This document shows, piece after piece, positions 8,358 through 16,265 of a DNA stretch of 64,000 bases. The notes under the pieces were generated by a model, which was not told where the DNA came from, made no database searches, and was given only the letters and a program-made list of their open reading frames with translations. How positions within the stretch are numbered: position 1 is the first letter of the stretch; every line of letters begins with the position of its first letter. Source of the DNA: Alectryocaccobium sp964389285 (GTDB lineage Bacteria; Bacillota; Clostridia; Lachnospirales; Lachnospiraceae); the NCBI GenBank assembly GCA_964389285.1, contig CAYMCZ010000003.1, positions 1-64,000 on the forward strand. The letters run 5' to 3'. The position numbers and the translations under genes are program-made.

Positions 8358-9764
8358 ATGGCTAAAAAAGATACACTCTGGTTAAAAGAAAATTATGACG
8401 AGCAGGCTGTTTTCGGCTTTTGCGAAGGTTACAAAGCCTTTCTTTCAAAATGCAAAACAGAAAGAGAATGTGTTGCCGAAATGACCGGCATTCTCAGAAA
8501 AAACGGCGCAAAGCCGCTTTCCGAATATATAGATTCAGGCTGCGCTCCCGCCGCAAACGAGCTTGTGTATGCGGATATCATGGGAAAGTCACTGATCATT
8601 TTCCGAATCGGAAAAAAACCGGAGACCGACGGCCTTAGAATACTCGGCGCGCATATAGATTCGCCCCGGCTTGATTTAAAACAGAATCCCCTCTATGAAG
8701 ATACGGATCTTGCCTTTTTCGATACGCATTATTACGGAGGCATCAAAAAATATCAGTGGGTGACCCTGCCGCTCGCGCTCCACGGCATCGTTGCAAAAAA
8801 AGACGGCAGCACTGTGAATATCGTAATCGGAGAAGATCCGGGCGATCCCGTTTTGGGAATCACCGACATCCTGCCCCACCTGGGTCGCAAACAGCAGGAA
8901 AAAAAGCTGGCTGAAGCCATCACCGGCGAAGGTTTGAATCTCCTTATAGGAAGCAAGCCCCTTTTTAAAGATGAAACCGACGGCGAAAATAAAAACTCTT
9001 CCAAAGACACTTCCGTAAAGGACAACATACTTAAGCTCCTGAAAGAGAAATATGACATCGAAGAAAAAGACTTCGTTTCGGCAGAAATTGAAGTCGTTCC
9101 CGCAGGGCCTGCCCGCGATTTCGGTCTCGACCGCAGTCTTATCATGTCATACGGACAGGACGACAGGGTCTGTGCCTACACTTCATTCGAAGCCATACTT
9201 AAAACCACGAACCCGCTTCTCACAAGCGTATGTCTCCTTACCGACAAAGAAGAAATCGGCAGTGTGGGTGCTACAGGCATGCATTCCAGATTTTTCGAAG
9301 ACAGCATTGCCGAGCTGATGAACGCAAGGGGCTGTTTCAGCGAACTGAACCTGCGCCGCGCACTCAGAAAAAGCAAGGTGCTCTCCTCAGACGTAAGCGC
9401 GGCTTTCGATCCGCTCTATCCCGATATCATGGAAAAAAACAATTGCGCTTACCTGGGCCTGGGTCCCGTATTCAACAAATATACAGGCTCCCGCGGCAAA
9501 TCCGGGTCAAACGACGCAAACGCCGAATACATAGCCTTCCTTCGCAACATTCTGGATGACGCAGACATTTCCTATCAAACCGCGGAACTCGGAAAAGTCG
9601 ATGAAGGCGGCGGCGGAACCATCGCATATATCATGGCCAAATACGGCATGGAAGTCATTGATTTCGGGGTTGCGCTTCTTTCGATGCACGCTCCGTACGA
9701 GATCTCAAGCAAGGCCGATGTTTATGAAGCATACAAGGCTTATACGATTTTTCTTTCCCAATAA
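8358..9764 (+). CDS. M18-family aspartyl-type aminopeptidase
   Basis: This is a 468-residue cytoplasmic zinc aminopeptidase of peptidase family M18. Metal and catalytic motifs are present in order: GAHIDSPRLDLKQNP (His/Asp), QDDRVCAYTSFEAI (bridging Asp), LTDKEEIGSVGATGM (general base Glu and metal Glu), and the terminal LLSMHAPYEISSKADVY (metal His). M18 enzymes form dodecameric tetrahedral complexes that trim N-terminal residues from peptides. It is transcribed alone from its own promoter, divergently from apt, and ends at an imperfect long hairpin. Length is typical. The exact residue preference, acidic or broad, cannot be read from the sequence. Confidence 0.93.
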   Translation: MAKKDTLWLKENYDEQAVFGFCEGYKAFLSKCKTERECVAEMTGILRKNGAKPLSEYIDSGCAPAANELVYADIMGKSLIIFRIGKKPETDGLRILGAHIDSPRLDLKQNPLYEDTDLAFFDTHYYGGIKKYQWVTLPLALHGIVAKKDGSTVNIVIGEDPGDPVLGITDILPHLGRKQQEKKLAEAITGEGLNLLIGSKPLFKDETDGENKNSSKDTSVKDNILKLLKEKYDIEEKDFVSAEIEVVPAGPARDFGLDRSLIMSYGQDDRVCAYTSFEAILKTTNPLLTSVCLLTDKEEIGSVGATGMHSRFFEDSIAELMNARGCFSELNLRRALRKSKVLSSDVSAAFDPLYPDIMEKNNCAYLGLGPVFNKYTGSRGKSGSNDANAEYIAFLRNILDDADISYQTAELGKVDEGGGGTIAYIMAKYGMEVIDFGVALLSMHAPYEISSKADVYEAYKAYTIFLSQ

Positions 9765-9835
9765 ACCAAATCCGCTTCACGCAGGCTTCTGAAGATACAA
9801 AAGGAGCAGCGAAAGAACTCTTGGCTTTGTCAAAG

Positions 9836-9945
9836 AATATAGATTAACATAAAAAAGAAAACCGACGAAAGAACATAGGAGCGGCGCAGAAGCGCGACGT
9901 GTTCTGAGCGGTTTTCTTTTATTGATTAATCTATATTATTTTTAT
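9836..9945. terminator. Long imperfect hairpin between convergent genes
   Basis: The outer arms aatatagattaa (9836-9847) and ttaatctatatt (9926-9937) are perfect complements. Further in, aaaagaaaaccg pairs with cggttttctttt and gaacat with gtgttc, around a GC-rich core (gcggcgcagaagcgcgac). The right side runs into atttttatt and the left side is A-rich. The structure sits between the convergent aminopeptidase and metA genes, so a bidirectional terminator is the simplest reading. Its size, about 100 bases, is large for that purpose, and a small palindromic mobile repeat is an alternative. Confidence 0.55.
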
Positions 9946-9964
9946 TGCTTTATTTGCTTTCTTC

Positions 9965-10897
9965 TCAGCTCCGAAACAGATCCGGCGTGCGCGCCAGATT
10001 ATAAGGCGTTGTCTGATAAACATAATAGTTAAGCCAGTTTTCATACAGATTAAAGGAATGTGATCTCCATAAAAGCATCGGCGGCTTTTCGGGATCATCA
10101 TCCACATAATAATTAATCGGCGGATCGATCTTTTGTCCTTTTGAGAGATCCCGTCTGTACTCGGCGTCCAGTGTCAGCCTGTCGTATTCCGGATGCCCCT
10201 GTACGAAAACCTTGCGTCCGTTGTCCGCCATTCCGAGGAAAAATCCGGCCTCATCGGATTCGGCCAGAACGGAGATTTGTCCGCAGTCGTATATTTCATC
10301 CAGCCTTGTTTCCGTATGCCTGGAATGAGGCGCGTAAAAGAAATCGTCGAAGCCCCTTATAAGAGGGGTTTTTCTGTGGATCACCCTGTGTCTGAAAACT
10401 CCGAAAAGCTTTTCATTCAACGGTTTTTTATCCAATCCGTACCAGTAATACATCGCCGCCTGACATGCCCAGCATTGGTACATTACCGACGTAACATGCG
10501 TCTCGGCCCATTCCATTATCATCTTTAATTCTTCCCAGAAGTCCACCTCTTCAAACGAAAGATGTTCCAGAGGGGCTCCCGTAATTATAAGTCCGTCGTA
10601 CTGCAAATCCTTTATATCGTTATAATAACAGTAAAATCTGTTCAAATGACTCTTCGAGGTGTTTTTTGACTTATGGCTCGATACCATCATAAAGGTAACG
10701 TCCACCTGAAGCGGGGAGTTTGAAAGGCAGCGAAGTATCTGCAGCTCCGTTTCTTCTTTGATAGGCATAAGATTCAACAGCAGTATCTGCAGCGGCCTGA
10801 TATCCTGATGCAGCGCCCGGTCTTCGTCCATAACAAAAATATTCTCTTTTTCAAGCCTTTCTCTGGCGGGAAGATCCCTTTGTATCTTAATGGGCAT
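9965..10897 (-). CDS. metA: Homoserine O-acyltransferase, probably acetyl-CoA using
   Basis: This enzyme activates homoserine in the first committed step of methionine synthesis. The MetA-family fold shows the catalytic cysteine in MYQCWACQAAMYYWYG, the FVQGHPEYDRLTL His/Glu pair, and the family start MPIKIQRDLPARE. The specificity segment reads TGAPLEHL. In characterised MetA proteins a glutamate at this position goes with acetyl-CoA, whereas E. coli has glycine and uses succinyl-CoA; I therefore infer O-acetylhomoserine as product. The start at 10897 is preferred over an upstream ATG at 10921, because AGGAG lies 8 bases before it and the family begins there. It follows ligA with a short spacing and is the last gene of its operon. 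Confidence 0.94.
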   Translation of the reverse strand: MPIKIQRDLPARERLEKENIFVMDEDRALHQDIRPLQILLLNLMPIKEETELQILRCLSNSPLQVDVTFMMVSSHKSKNTSKSHLNRFYCYYNDIKDLQYDGLIITGAPLEHLSFEEVDFWEELKMIMEWAETHVTSVMYQCWACQAAMYYWYGLDKKPLNEKLFGVFRHRVIHRKTPLIRGFDDFFYAPHSRHTETRLDEIYDCGQISVLAESDEAGFFLGMADNGRKVFVQGHPEYDRLTLDAEYRRDLSKGQKIDPPINYYVDDDPEKPPMLLWRSHSFNLYENWLNYYVYQTTPYNLARTPDLFRS

Positions 10898-10917
10898 TTT
10901 AACAACTCCTGTATTTT

Positions 10918-12882
10918 TCATCTTTTGATCATTTTAAGAAAATCATCTTCGGAAATAATCTTAACTCCAAGCTCCAGCGCCTTTTTATTTTTGGACGAAA
11001 GACTGTTCACATCGTTATTGATAAGATAATCGGTCTTTGCGGAAACACTTCCGCTTACCTTACCTCCGGCATTTTCAATCAGCTCTTTTAAGTCTCCCCT
11101 GTTGGCAAAATGATTAAGACTTCCCGTAATTACAAACGTCTTATTGAAAAGCGCTTCATTTGTATCCTGTTTTGCCGTCTTTTCGGGCTTTACTAGCGTA
11201 AGCAGCTCCATAAATTTTTCTTTGTTTGTCTCTTTTTTCCACCAGTTTTCATATGCGGTGGCGATAACCGGGCCTATACTGTCTATCAGACAGAGCTCTT
11301 CTTTGGAGGCATCCGTTATCTTTTGGACGTCCTCATCAAAATATCTGACGATGACCTTTGCGTTTGCAAGACCTATGCCCGGTATTCCCATGCCGTAAAG
11401 CAGGCGCAGCAGCGTTGTTTTTTTAGCTTTTTCCACGGCAGAGATCAGTTTTTCGTAAGATTTCTCACCAAAACCTTCAAACGCGACTATCGCGTCTTTA
11501 TGATCCGTAAGCCTGAATATATCCGCATAACTTTTGATAAGGCCGTGTCCGATCAGTTTTTCAAGCGTAGCCTCTGAAAGGCCTTCGATATTCATGGCGT
11601 CCCTGCTCACAAACAGCGAAAAGCCTTTGATCGCCTTTGCCGGACATTCTTCGTTCGTACAAAAAAGCGTCTGTATGCCTTCGGAATCTTTTAAAACCGT
11701 CGGCAGGCCGCAGGCGGGACAATTCACAGGCAGTTCGATATTATCGCTGCATGTCAGATTTTCCGCTATCTGCGGAATTATCATGTTTGCCTTATAAACC
11801 CTTATTTCGTCACCAATCCCTAACTTAAGTTCTCTTAAGACGCTTACATTATGAAGGCTTGCCCTTGAAACCGTGGTTCCCTCCAATTCGACAGGCTCAA
11901 AAATCGCAATCGGATTTATAAGCCCCGTCCTCGAGGGGCTCCATTCTATCTCTTTGAGGCGGGTCGTTTTCATTTCATCGGCCCATTTGAAAGCAATCGC
12001 GTTTCTGGGAAATTTGGCTGTTTTCCCAAGCGAATCGCCGTATGCTATGTCATCATATACGGCCACGAGACCATCCGAAGGAAAATCGTTTGTTTTAACA
12101 TTTTCCGAAAACCAGGCAAGTGCCTCGTCGCAGTTTTGCGCGACTGCCGTTTTGTATTCGACAATATCAAACCCCTGGCTTTTAAGCCATTTTAATTCTT
12201 CTTCGTGAGAATTTTTAAAGTCCACTCCCTCGGCATGCACGAGCGAAAACGCCTTGAATCTCACATTCCTTTCGGCGGTGACTCTGTTGTTCAGCTGACG
12301 GACCGAACCGCTGCAAAGATTTCTGGGGTTTTTGTATTTCGCTTCAACGTCCTCTATGTTTTTGTTGATTTCTTCAAAATCTTTATAAGTAATATACGCT
12401 TCGCCTCTTAAGACCAGCTCTCCTTTAAATGAAATGCTGACCGGCAGATCTTTAAAAACCCTGACATTGTTCGTAACTACCTCTCCCGTAACGCCGTTGC
12501 CCCGGGTCAGCGCGAGGTTTAAAGAACCGCCTCTGTAAGTCAGAACCACCGTCAGCCCGTCTATTTTCCATGAAATAATAGTTTTATTTGCGCCTATAAA
12601 GCTTTTGAGCGCTTCCGCGTCTTTGGTTTTATCGAGCGAGAGCATGGGATAGGCGTGTTCCATTTTCGGAAGTTCTTCCACCGCCTCATATCCGACGTTT
12701 ACGGTGGGTGAACCGGATAAAATGATACCGCTTTCTTTTTCAAGCGCCGCCAGCTCGTCATAAAGCCTGTCATACGTCAGGTTGTCCATGATCTCCTTAT
12801 CTTCGGCATAGTATGCTTTTGAAGCGGCGTTCAGCAAATCAGTAAGTTCTTTTATTCGGCTTTCAATCTCTGTCTTTTGCAT
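10918..12882 (-). CDS. ligA: NAD-dependent DNA ligase
   Basis: This ligase seals nicks in replication and repair using NAD+. The domains run in bacterial order: Ia (NMN binding, YDRLYDELAALE near the N-terminus), adenylation (KIDG lysine motif around residue 100), OB, a four-cysteine zinc finger (CPAC, then CTNEEC), helix-hairpin-helix repeats (GMGIPGIGLANAKVI) and a C-terminal BRCT domain (about 580-654). The residues before the active lysine (SWKIDG) differ from the usual EPKIDG, which hints at a divergent or second LigA. The start at 12882 (MQKTEIESR) gives 654 residues; a longer frame to 12939 would only add sequence inside the upstream rluF-like gene. It overlaps that gene by 20 bases. 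Confidence 0.94.
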   Translation of the reverse strand: MQKTEIESRIKELTDLLNAASKAYYAEDKEIMDNLTYDRLYDELAALEKESGIILSGSPTVNVGYEAVEELPKMEHAYPMLSLDKTKDAEALKSFIGANKTIISWKIDGLTVVLTYRGGSLNLALTRGNGVTGEVVTNNVRVFKDLPVSISFKGELVLRGEAYITYKDFEEINKNIEDVEAKYKNPRNLCSGSVRQLNNRVTAERNVRFKAFSLVHAEGVDFKNSHEEELKWLKSQGFDIVEYKTAVAQNCDEALAWFSENVKTNDFPSDGLVAVYDDIAYGDSLGKTAKFPRNAIAFKWADEMKTTRLKEIEWSPSRTGLINPIAIFEPVELEGTTVSRASLHNVSVLRELKLGIGDEIRVYKANMIIPQIAENLTCSDNIELPVNCPACGLPTVLKDSEGIQTLFCTNEECPAKAIKGFSLFVSRDAMNIEGLSEATLEKLIGHGLIKSYADIFRLTDHKDAIVAFEGFGEKSYEKLISAVEKAKKTTLLRLLYGMGIPGIGLANAKVIVRYFDEDVQKITDASKEELCLIDSIGPVIATAYENWWKKETNKEKFMELLTLVKPEKTAKQDTNEALFNKTFVITGSLNHFANRGDLKELIENAGGKVSGSVSAKTDYLINNDVNSLSSKNKKALELGVKIISEDDFLKMIKR

Positions 12883-13618
12883 TTTTATTTCCCAGATTAG
12901 ATTTTTCGACTCCCGAAAGCCGGTTTTTAAGCTCGGCAAGTTCCTGTTTTGTCAGATGTCTGATGCTGCCGGGAGCAAGCTCTCCGAGCAGAATATTTTC
13001 TATCCGTATCCGCTTAAGTTTCATCACACGAAGCTGAGTGTTCCTGCACATGCGTCTGATCTGGCGGTTTATTCCCTGCGTAAGTATTATATGAAACTCA
13101 TTTGCACCGCTTCTCCACGCCTTGCACGGACGGGTTGTCCTGTTTATCTCTTTTAAATATACGCCTTCGGACAGCTTTCGGATTTTTTCATCAGTCAGAT
13201 TTCCGGCAACCTCAACCACGTATTCTTTTTCATGGCCGTTGCTTCCGGTCATGAGAGCGTCTATAAAATCCCCGTCGTCCGTAAGCAGCAAAAGGCCCTG
13301 CGAGTCTTTATCCAGTCTTCCGGCGTAAGTGACTCTGAAAGAAAGTCCGAGATAATCCGCGAGATTGTTTTCTTCTCTTTTTTCAAATGTACAGACTATG
13401 CCCTTGGGTTTGTGAAACGCCAGATAGGTCTTACGGCTTATAGTACTGACCTTTTTGCCTTTCACGAAAACCTCGTCGCCTTCTTTTATCTGCATCCCTT
13501 TAAGCGCCGGTTTTTTATTTACCGTTACCTGATTTGTCTCTATCAGGATATCCGCCTCTCTTCTGGAGCATACTCCGCATTCGCTCAAATATTTATTGAT
13601 TCGCATTTTTTGCTTCAA
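12863..13618 (-). CDS. RsuA/RluF-type rRNA pseudouridine synthase
   Basis: This protein isomerises a specific uridine in ribosomal RNA. It has an N-terminal S4 RNA-binding domain (MRINKYLSECGVCSRREADILI, about 5-65). The RsuA-family catalytic domain follows, with the aspartate motif AGRLDKDSQGLLLLTDDG and the C-terminal ILTQGINRQIRRMCR. The latter resembles RluF, which modifies 23S rRNA U2604, more than RluB or RsuA, but the target site cannot be fixed from sequence alone. The C-terminal tail of about 20 residues is lysine and asparagine rich. It overlaps its neighbours on both sides, by 26 bases upstream and 20 bases with ligA, so the four-gene run is likely translationally coupled. Confidence 0.92.
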   Translation of the reverse strand: MKQKMRINKYLSECGVCSRREADILIETNQVTVNKKPALKGMQIKEGDEVFVKGKKVSTISRKTYLAFHKPKGIVCTFEKREENNLADYLGLSFRVTYAGRLDKDSQGLLLLTDDGDFIDALMTGSNGHEKEYVVEVAGNLTDEKIRKLSEGVYLKEINRTTRPCKAWRSGANEFHIILTQGINRQIRRMCRNTQLRVMKLKRIRIENILLGELAPGSIRHLTKQELAELKNRLSGVEKSNLGNKNAKDRD

Positions 13619-14312
13619 CCGAACTGATGAGTTCTTTTACTTCTTCTCTTTCAAGAAGTGCGGCCATATATTCCGCCGCGCCCGGATGATCTTCTTCAGA
13701 CGCTATTTTTATGCTGCCGTCCTGCTCCGTCACAAGGTAAAGCTGCGTGAGTCCTTTTTCTGAAGCAGCGCTGTCCGGCTTTACGTAATCATATACCGCA
13801 AATGCTACATACGTACCCTCTTTATCTCCGGCAAATACATAAGTCTCTATGTTGCCGTAACTTTGCGCAAAGCTTTTATCGGAAATCAACTGAGCGTCCT
13901 CAGCCGTCAGGTTTTCCATTACCGCTGCCGCTGCGTTCGGATCGGCATTCTGAAGTGCCGTAAAATATGCGACAACAATCGAATTTATGTCCTGCGTTCC
14001 GCCATCGGATGTTTCCGCCGTTTTCGGCGTTTCCGTCACTTCCGCCGAATCGGGCGTCTGAGTCCGGGACGAATCCTGACTCTGAGAAGCATCCTGCGTC
14101 TGCGGGTCATCCTGACTTTGAGAAATTTCCTGACTCTGCTGAATTTCTCCCGTTTCGGCTCCGCCTTTGTTCATGGCGGCTTTAACCGCCAACGCTATTA
14201 CAATAGCCGCGGCCGCAATTATGGCAATAAGAATAATGTATCTTAAATTATCGGAGATCCACTCCTTTACGGGATGTTCCTGTCTTTTTTTTCTGCTGTT
14301 TTTTTCAGTCAT
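13593..14312 (-). CDS. Membrane-anchored protein of unknown function
   Basis: I do not recognise this family. The 239-residue product has a basic N-terminus, one strong transmembrane segment (YIILIAIIAAAAIVIALAV, about 25-44) and a low-complexity linker of repeated SQSQD/QTQD units (about 55-95). A folded C-terminal domain of about 130 residues (NSIVVAYFTALQNADPNAAAAVMENL) follows, which looks like a SnoaL/NTF2-like ligand-binding domain. The domain is predicted to be outside the cell. I chose the ATG at 14312 because AGGGGGAG lies 5 bases before it; the in-frame GTG at 14318 has no spacing. It is the first gene of the rluF-ligA-metA run, right after a palindromic repeat whose right arm contains a TATAAT on this strand. 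Confidence 0.75.
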   Translation of the reverse strand: MTEKNSRKKRQEHPVKEWISDNLRYIILIAIIAAAAIVIALAVKAAMNKGGAETGEIQQSQEISQSQDDPQTQDASQSQDSSRTQTPDSAEVTETPKTAETSDGGTQDINSIVVAYFTALQNADPNAAAAVMENLTAEDAQLISDKSFAQSYGNIETYVFAGDKEGTYVAFAVYDYVKPDSAASEKGLTQLYLVTEQDGSIKIASEEDHPGAAEYMAALLEREEVKELISSVEAKNANQ

Positions 14313-14355
14313 CGGCACTCCCCCTCAACTGTTTTTCCTTGAATCATATAACGGG

Positions 14356-14396
14356 GGCTGTCGCATTATACATCCTCTTTGTATAGTGCGACAGCC
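14356..14396. repeat. Minimal palindromic repeat (16 of 17 paired bases)
   Basis: The arms ggctgtcgcattataca (14356-14372) and tgtatagtgcgacagcc (14380-14396) surround a 7-base loop. One mismatch breaks the stem. The right end, read inverted, matches the left end of the 28399-28571 element over about 22 bases with a single difference, so this is an internally deleted copy of the same family. It lies 20 bases past the 3' end of tRNA-Arg on the minus strand and has no T-tract. Confidence 0.75.
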
Positions 14397-14416
14397 TCAT
14401 CATCAATGTTCGCAAA

Positions 14417-14489
14417 CACGCCTGGAGGGAATCGAACCCCCGCCACACGGCACCGGAAACCGTTGCTCTATCCCCTGAGCTACAGACGC
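14417..14489 (-). tRNA. tRNA-Arg (anticodon CCG)
   Basis: The minus strand from 14489 folds into a complete cloverleaf of 73 nt. The acceptor GCGTCTG pairs with CAGGCGT, with G-U at two positions. The D-stem is GCTC/GAGC. The anticodon stem ACGGT/GCCGT carries loop TTCCGGT, which gives anticodon CCG and reads CGG. The variable loop is GTGGC and the T-arm is GGGGG-TTCGATT-CCCTC. The discriminator is G. The CCA end is not encoded. Confidence 0.95.
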
Positions 14490-14518
14490 CTGAAACTGCA
14501 TAAAGAGCAGTTTTCGTT

Positions 14519-14547
14519 ATAATATCATAGCGGTTTTTTCTTGTCAA
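14519..14547 (-). promoter_or_regulatory. Strong promoter of tRNA-Arg
   Basis: On the minus strand a perfect TTGACA (14542-14547) is followed by 17 bases and TATTAT (14519-14524), preceded by TGA as an extended -10. The predicted transcript start is about 20 bases ahead of the mature tRNA 5' end. The promoter begins 14 bases past the aroQ stop codon, so the tRNA has its own promoter. Confidence 0.8.
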
Positions 14548-14561
14548 ACCCGACGGCTTCT

Positions 14562-15005
14562 TTACGTTAACCTGCTTTTTGCTGTTTTGGTCAAATATAA
14601 AACCGCCTGCCTGTACCCTTCAAAACCCATGCCGGAGAAACTTTTTTCACAGGCCATACCGGCATAGGATATCTGTCTGAAATCCTCTCTTGAGGCGATA
14701 TCGGAAATATGAACTTCGACAGCCGGAAGCCCCACGGCTTTCAGGGCATCCAAAATCGCCACGCTCGTATGCGTATAAGCCGCCGGATTTATTACTATAC
14801 CGTCAAAAACGCCGTATGCGCTCTGGATCTTATCCACTATATCTCCCTCATGGTTGGACTGAAAACATTCGACTTCAATCCCTGCCTCATCAGCACTCTT
14901 TTTGATAAAATCAAGCAATGCCGCGTAGTTTTCTTTTCCGTAAATATCCGGTTCCCGCAAACCGAGCATATTAATGTTGGGGCCGTTTATCACAAGTACT
15001 TTCAA
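14562..15005 (-). CDS. aroQ: Type II 3-dehydroquinate dehydratase
   Basis: This enzyme removes water from 3-dehydroquinate to give 3-dehydroshikimate, the third shikimate-pathway step. The 147-residue product has the class II motifs: VINGPNINMLGLREPDIYG at the N-terminus with the lid loop and catalytic tyrosine region, NPAAYTHTSVAI, and EVHISDIASREDF with the catalytic histidine. The usual SN in the last motif is SD here, a modest change. The family forms dodecamers. It is the last gene of the aromatic operon, 21 bases after the aroE/aroK fusion. Confidence 0.95.
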   Translation of the reverse strand: MKVLVINGPNINMLGLREPDIYGKENYAALLDFIKKSADEAGIEVECFQSNHEGDIVDKIQSAYGVFDGIVINPAAYTHTSVAILDALKAVGLPAVEVHISDIASREDFRQISYAGMACEKSFSGMGFEGYRQAVLYLTKTAKSRLT

Positions 15006-15026
15006 TATGATCCTCCTGTCATTTTC

Positions 15027-16265
15027 TTAATGCATCGTAAGGCCGAATCCCGACTGAGTTAAAATCGCCTTAACGGTCTCGTCCTTAGATTTGTTATTAT
15101 CTATAATGACATCCGCAAATCTCTCATATCCGGGCTTTCGCACTTCATACATTTTATTCAAGTCCGCGTTTTCAGAAAGCGGCCTGCCTTTCCTCGCCAA
15201 ACGTTCCGGATCCCGTTTAATCCAGAAAATCGTGCCGTTTTGATGAAGGCTGTCATAATTCTCATCTCTGGTAATACAGCCGCCCCCGGTGGCAATTATT
15301 TTGCCGGAGAGCTTCCCGAGTGCCGCTATGGCCTCACTCTCTCTGTCACGAAACATGGCTTCTCCGTTTTTTTGCATATAATCCGGTATGCTCATTCCGG
15401 TATTTTTAATTATTTCCGCATCGGAATCCAGCACTTCACGGTTTAAAGCCCTTCCCAAAAGCTTTGCTGCCGTTGTCTTGCCGCAGCCGGGCATGCCTAT
15501 CAGGATAATGTTTTTCATGTCCGATTCCAGCACTTTTACGATCCTATGGATCTCGCTTTCGGAAATCTGCTCGCCCGAAAACAGTTCTGCGGAGCGTTTT
15601 GCCTGTCCGACAAGCATATAAAGCCCCCCAAATGCGGGTATTCCCATCTTTTCGGCCTGCAGCATCAGCGCCGTCCGAAACGGGTTGTAAATGATATCGA
15701 TAACACCTTCGCATTTCGTAAACAAATCCATTTTCAGCGGGCTTTTCCCGTTGTCGGGATACATTCCCACCGGCGTTGTATTTACAATGACCCTTGCGTC
15801 TTTGTGCTTTTCCAGATTTCCGTAATTATTTTCGCCCTGTCTGCTTATAATCACCGTTTCGGCTCCCAGACTTTTAAGCGCAGCGCAGACTGAAACGGAC
15901 GCTCCGCCGCTGCCCAGGATAAGGCATTTCTTTTCGCTTACATTTATCTTTGAATATTCGACTAATTTTAAAAATCCGTAAGCGTCGGTATTGTCTCCGA
16001 AAATACTCCCGTCGGCTCTTTTAACCAGGGTATTGCAGCTTCCGATCTTTTCCGCAAAAGACGAAAGCTCATCACAGAGTTCAGCCGCCTTTTTTTTGTA
16101 AGGAATCGTGACATTCAATCCGTCCCATTCCCCCTCTTTGATAAAGTCCGTCAGCTCATCTTCGGTTTTTTCGTAAAGTCTGTATTCATAATCCGCAAGC
16201 ATCTTATGGATAGCAGGAGAATAACTGTGAGCGAGTACTTTTCCCAACAGCCCGCACTTTTTCAT
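15027..16265 (-). CDS. Shikimate dehydrogenase-shikimate kinase fusion
   Basis: One 412-residue protein carries two consecutive pathway enzymes. Residues 1 to about 249 are AroE: shikimate-binding SYSPAIHK, catalytic lysine in NVTIPYKKK, NTDAYGF, and the NADP loop GSGGASVSV. From Met250, AroK begins: Walker A GMPGCGKTT (257-265), DSDAEI, RDRESEA, ATGGGCI and the LID segment RKGRPLSE. The fusion would reduce dehydroshikimate to shikimate and phosphorylate it on one chain. There is no stop or strong internal ribosome binding site before Met250, so the fusion looks genuine rather than an annotation artefact. It starts directly after the pheA stop. Separate aroE and aroK genes are the norm; fusions are known in scattered lineages. 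Confidence 0.95.
   Translation of the reverse strand: MKKCGLLGKVLAHSYSPAIHKMLADYEYRLYEKTEDELTDFIKEGEWDGLNVTIPYKKKAAELCDELSSFAEKIGSCNTLVKRADGSIFGDNTDAYGFLKLVEYSKINVSEKKCLILGSGGASVSVCAALKSLGAETVIISRQGENNYGNLEKHKDARVIVNTTPVGMYPDNGKSPLKMDLFTKCEGVIDIIYNPFRTALMLQAEKMGIPAFGGLYMLVGQAKRSAELFSGEQISESEIHRIVKVLESDMKNIILIGMPGCGKTTAAKLLGRALNREVLDSDAEIIKNTGMSIPDYMQKNGEAMFRDRESEAIAALGKLSGKIIATGGGCITRDENYDSLHQNGTIFWIKRDPERLARKGRPLSENADLNKMYEVRKPGYERFADVIIDNNKSKDETVKAILTQSGFGLTMH

Noticed and set aside
12883..12939. Extended N-terminus of LigA up to 12939
   Set aside because: The extra residues lie inside the rluF-like gene, match no ligase homologue start, and the ATG at 12882 fits the family.
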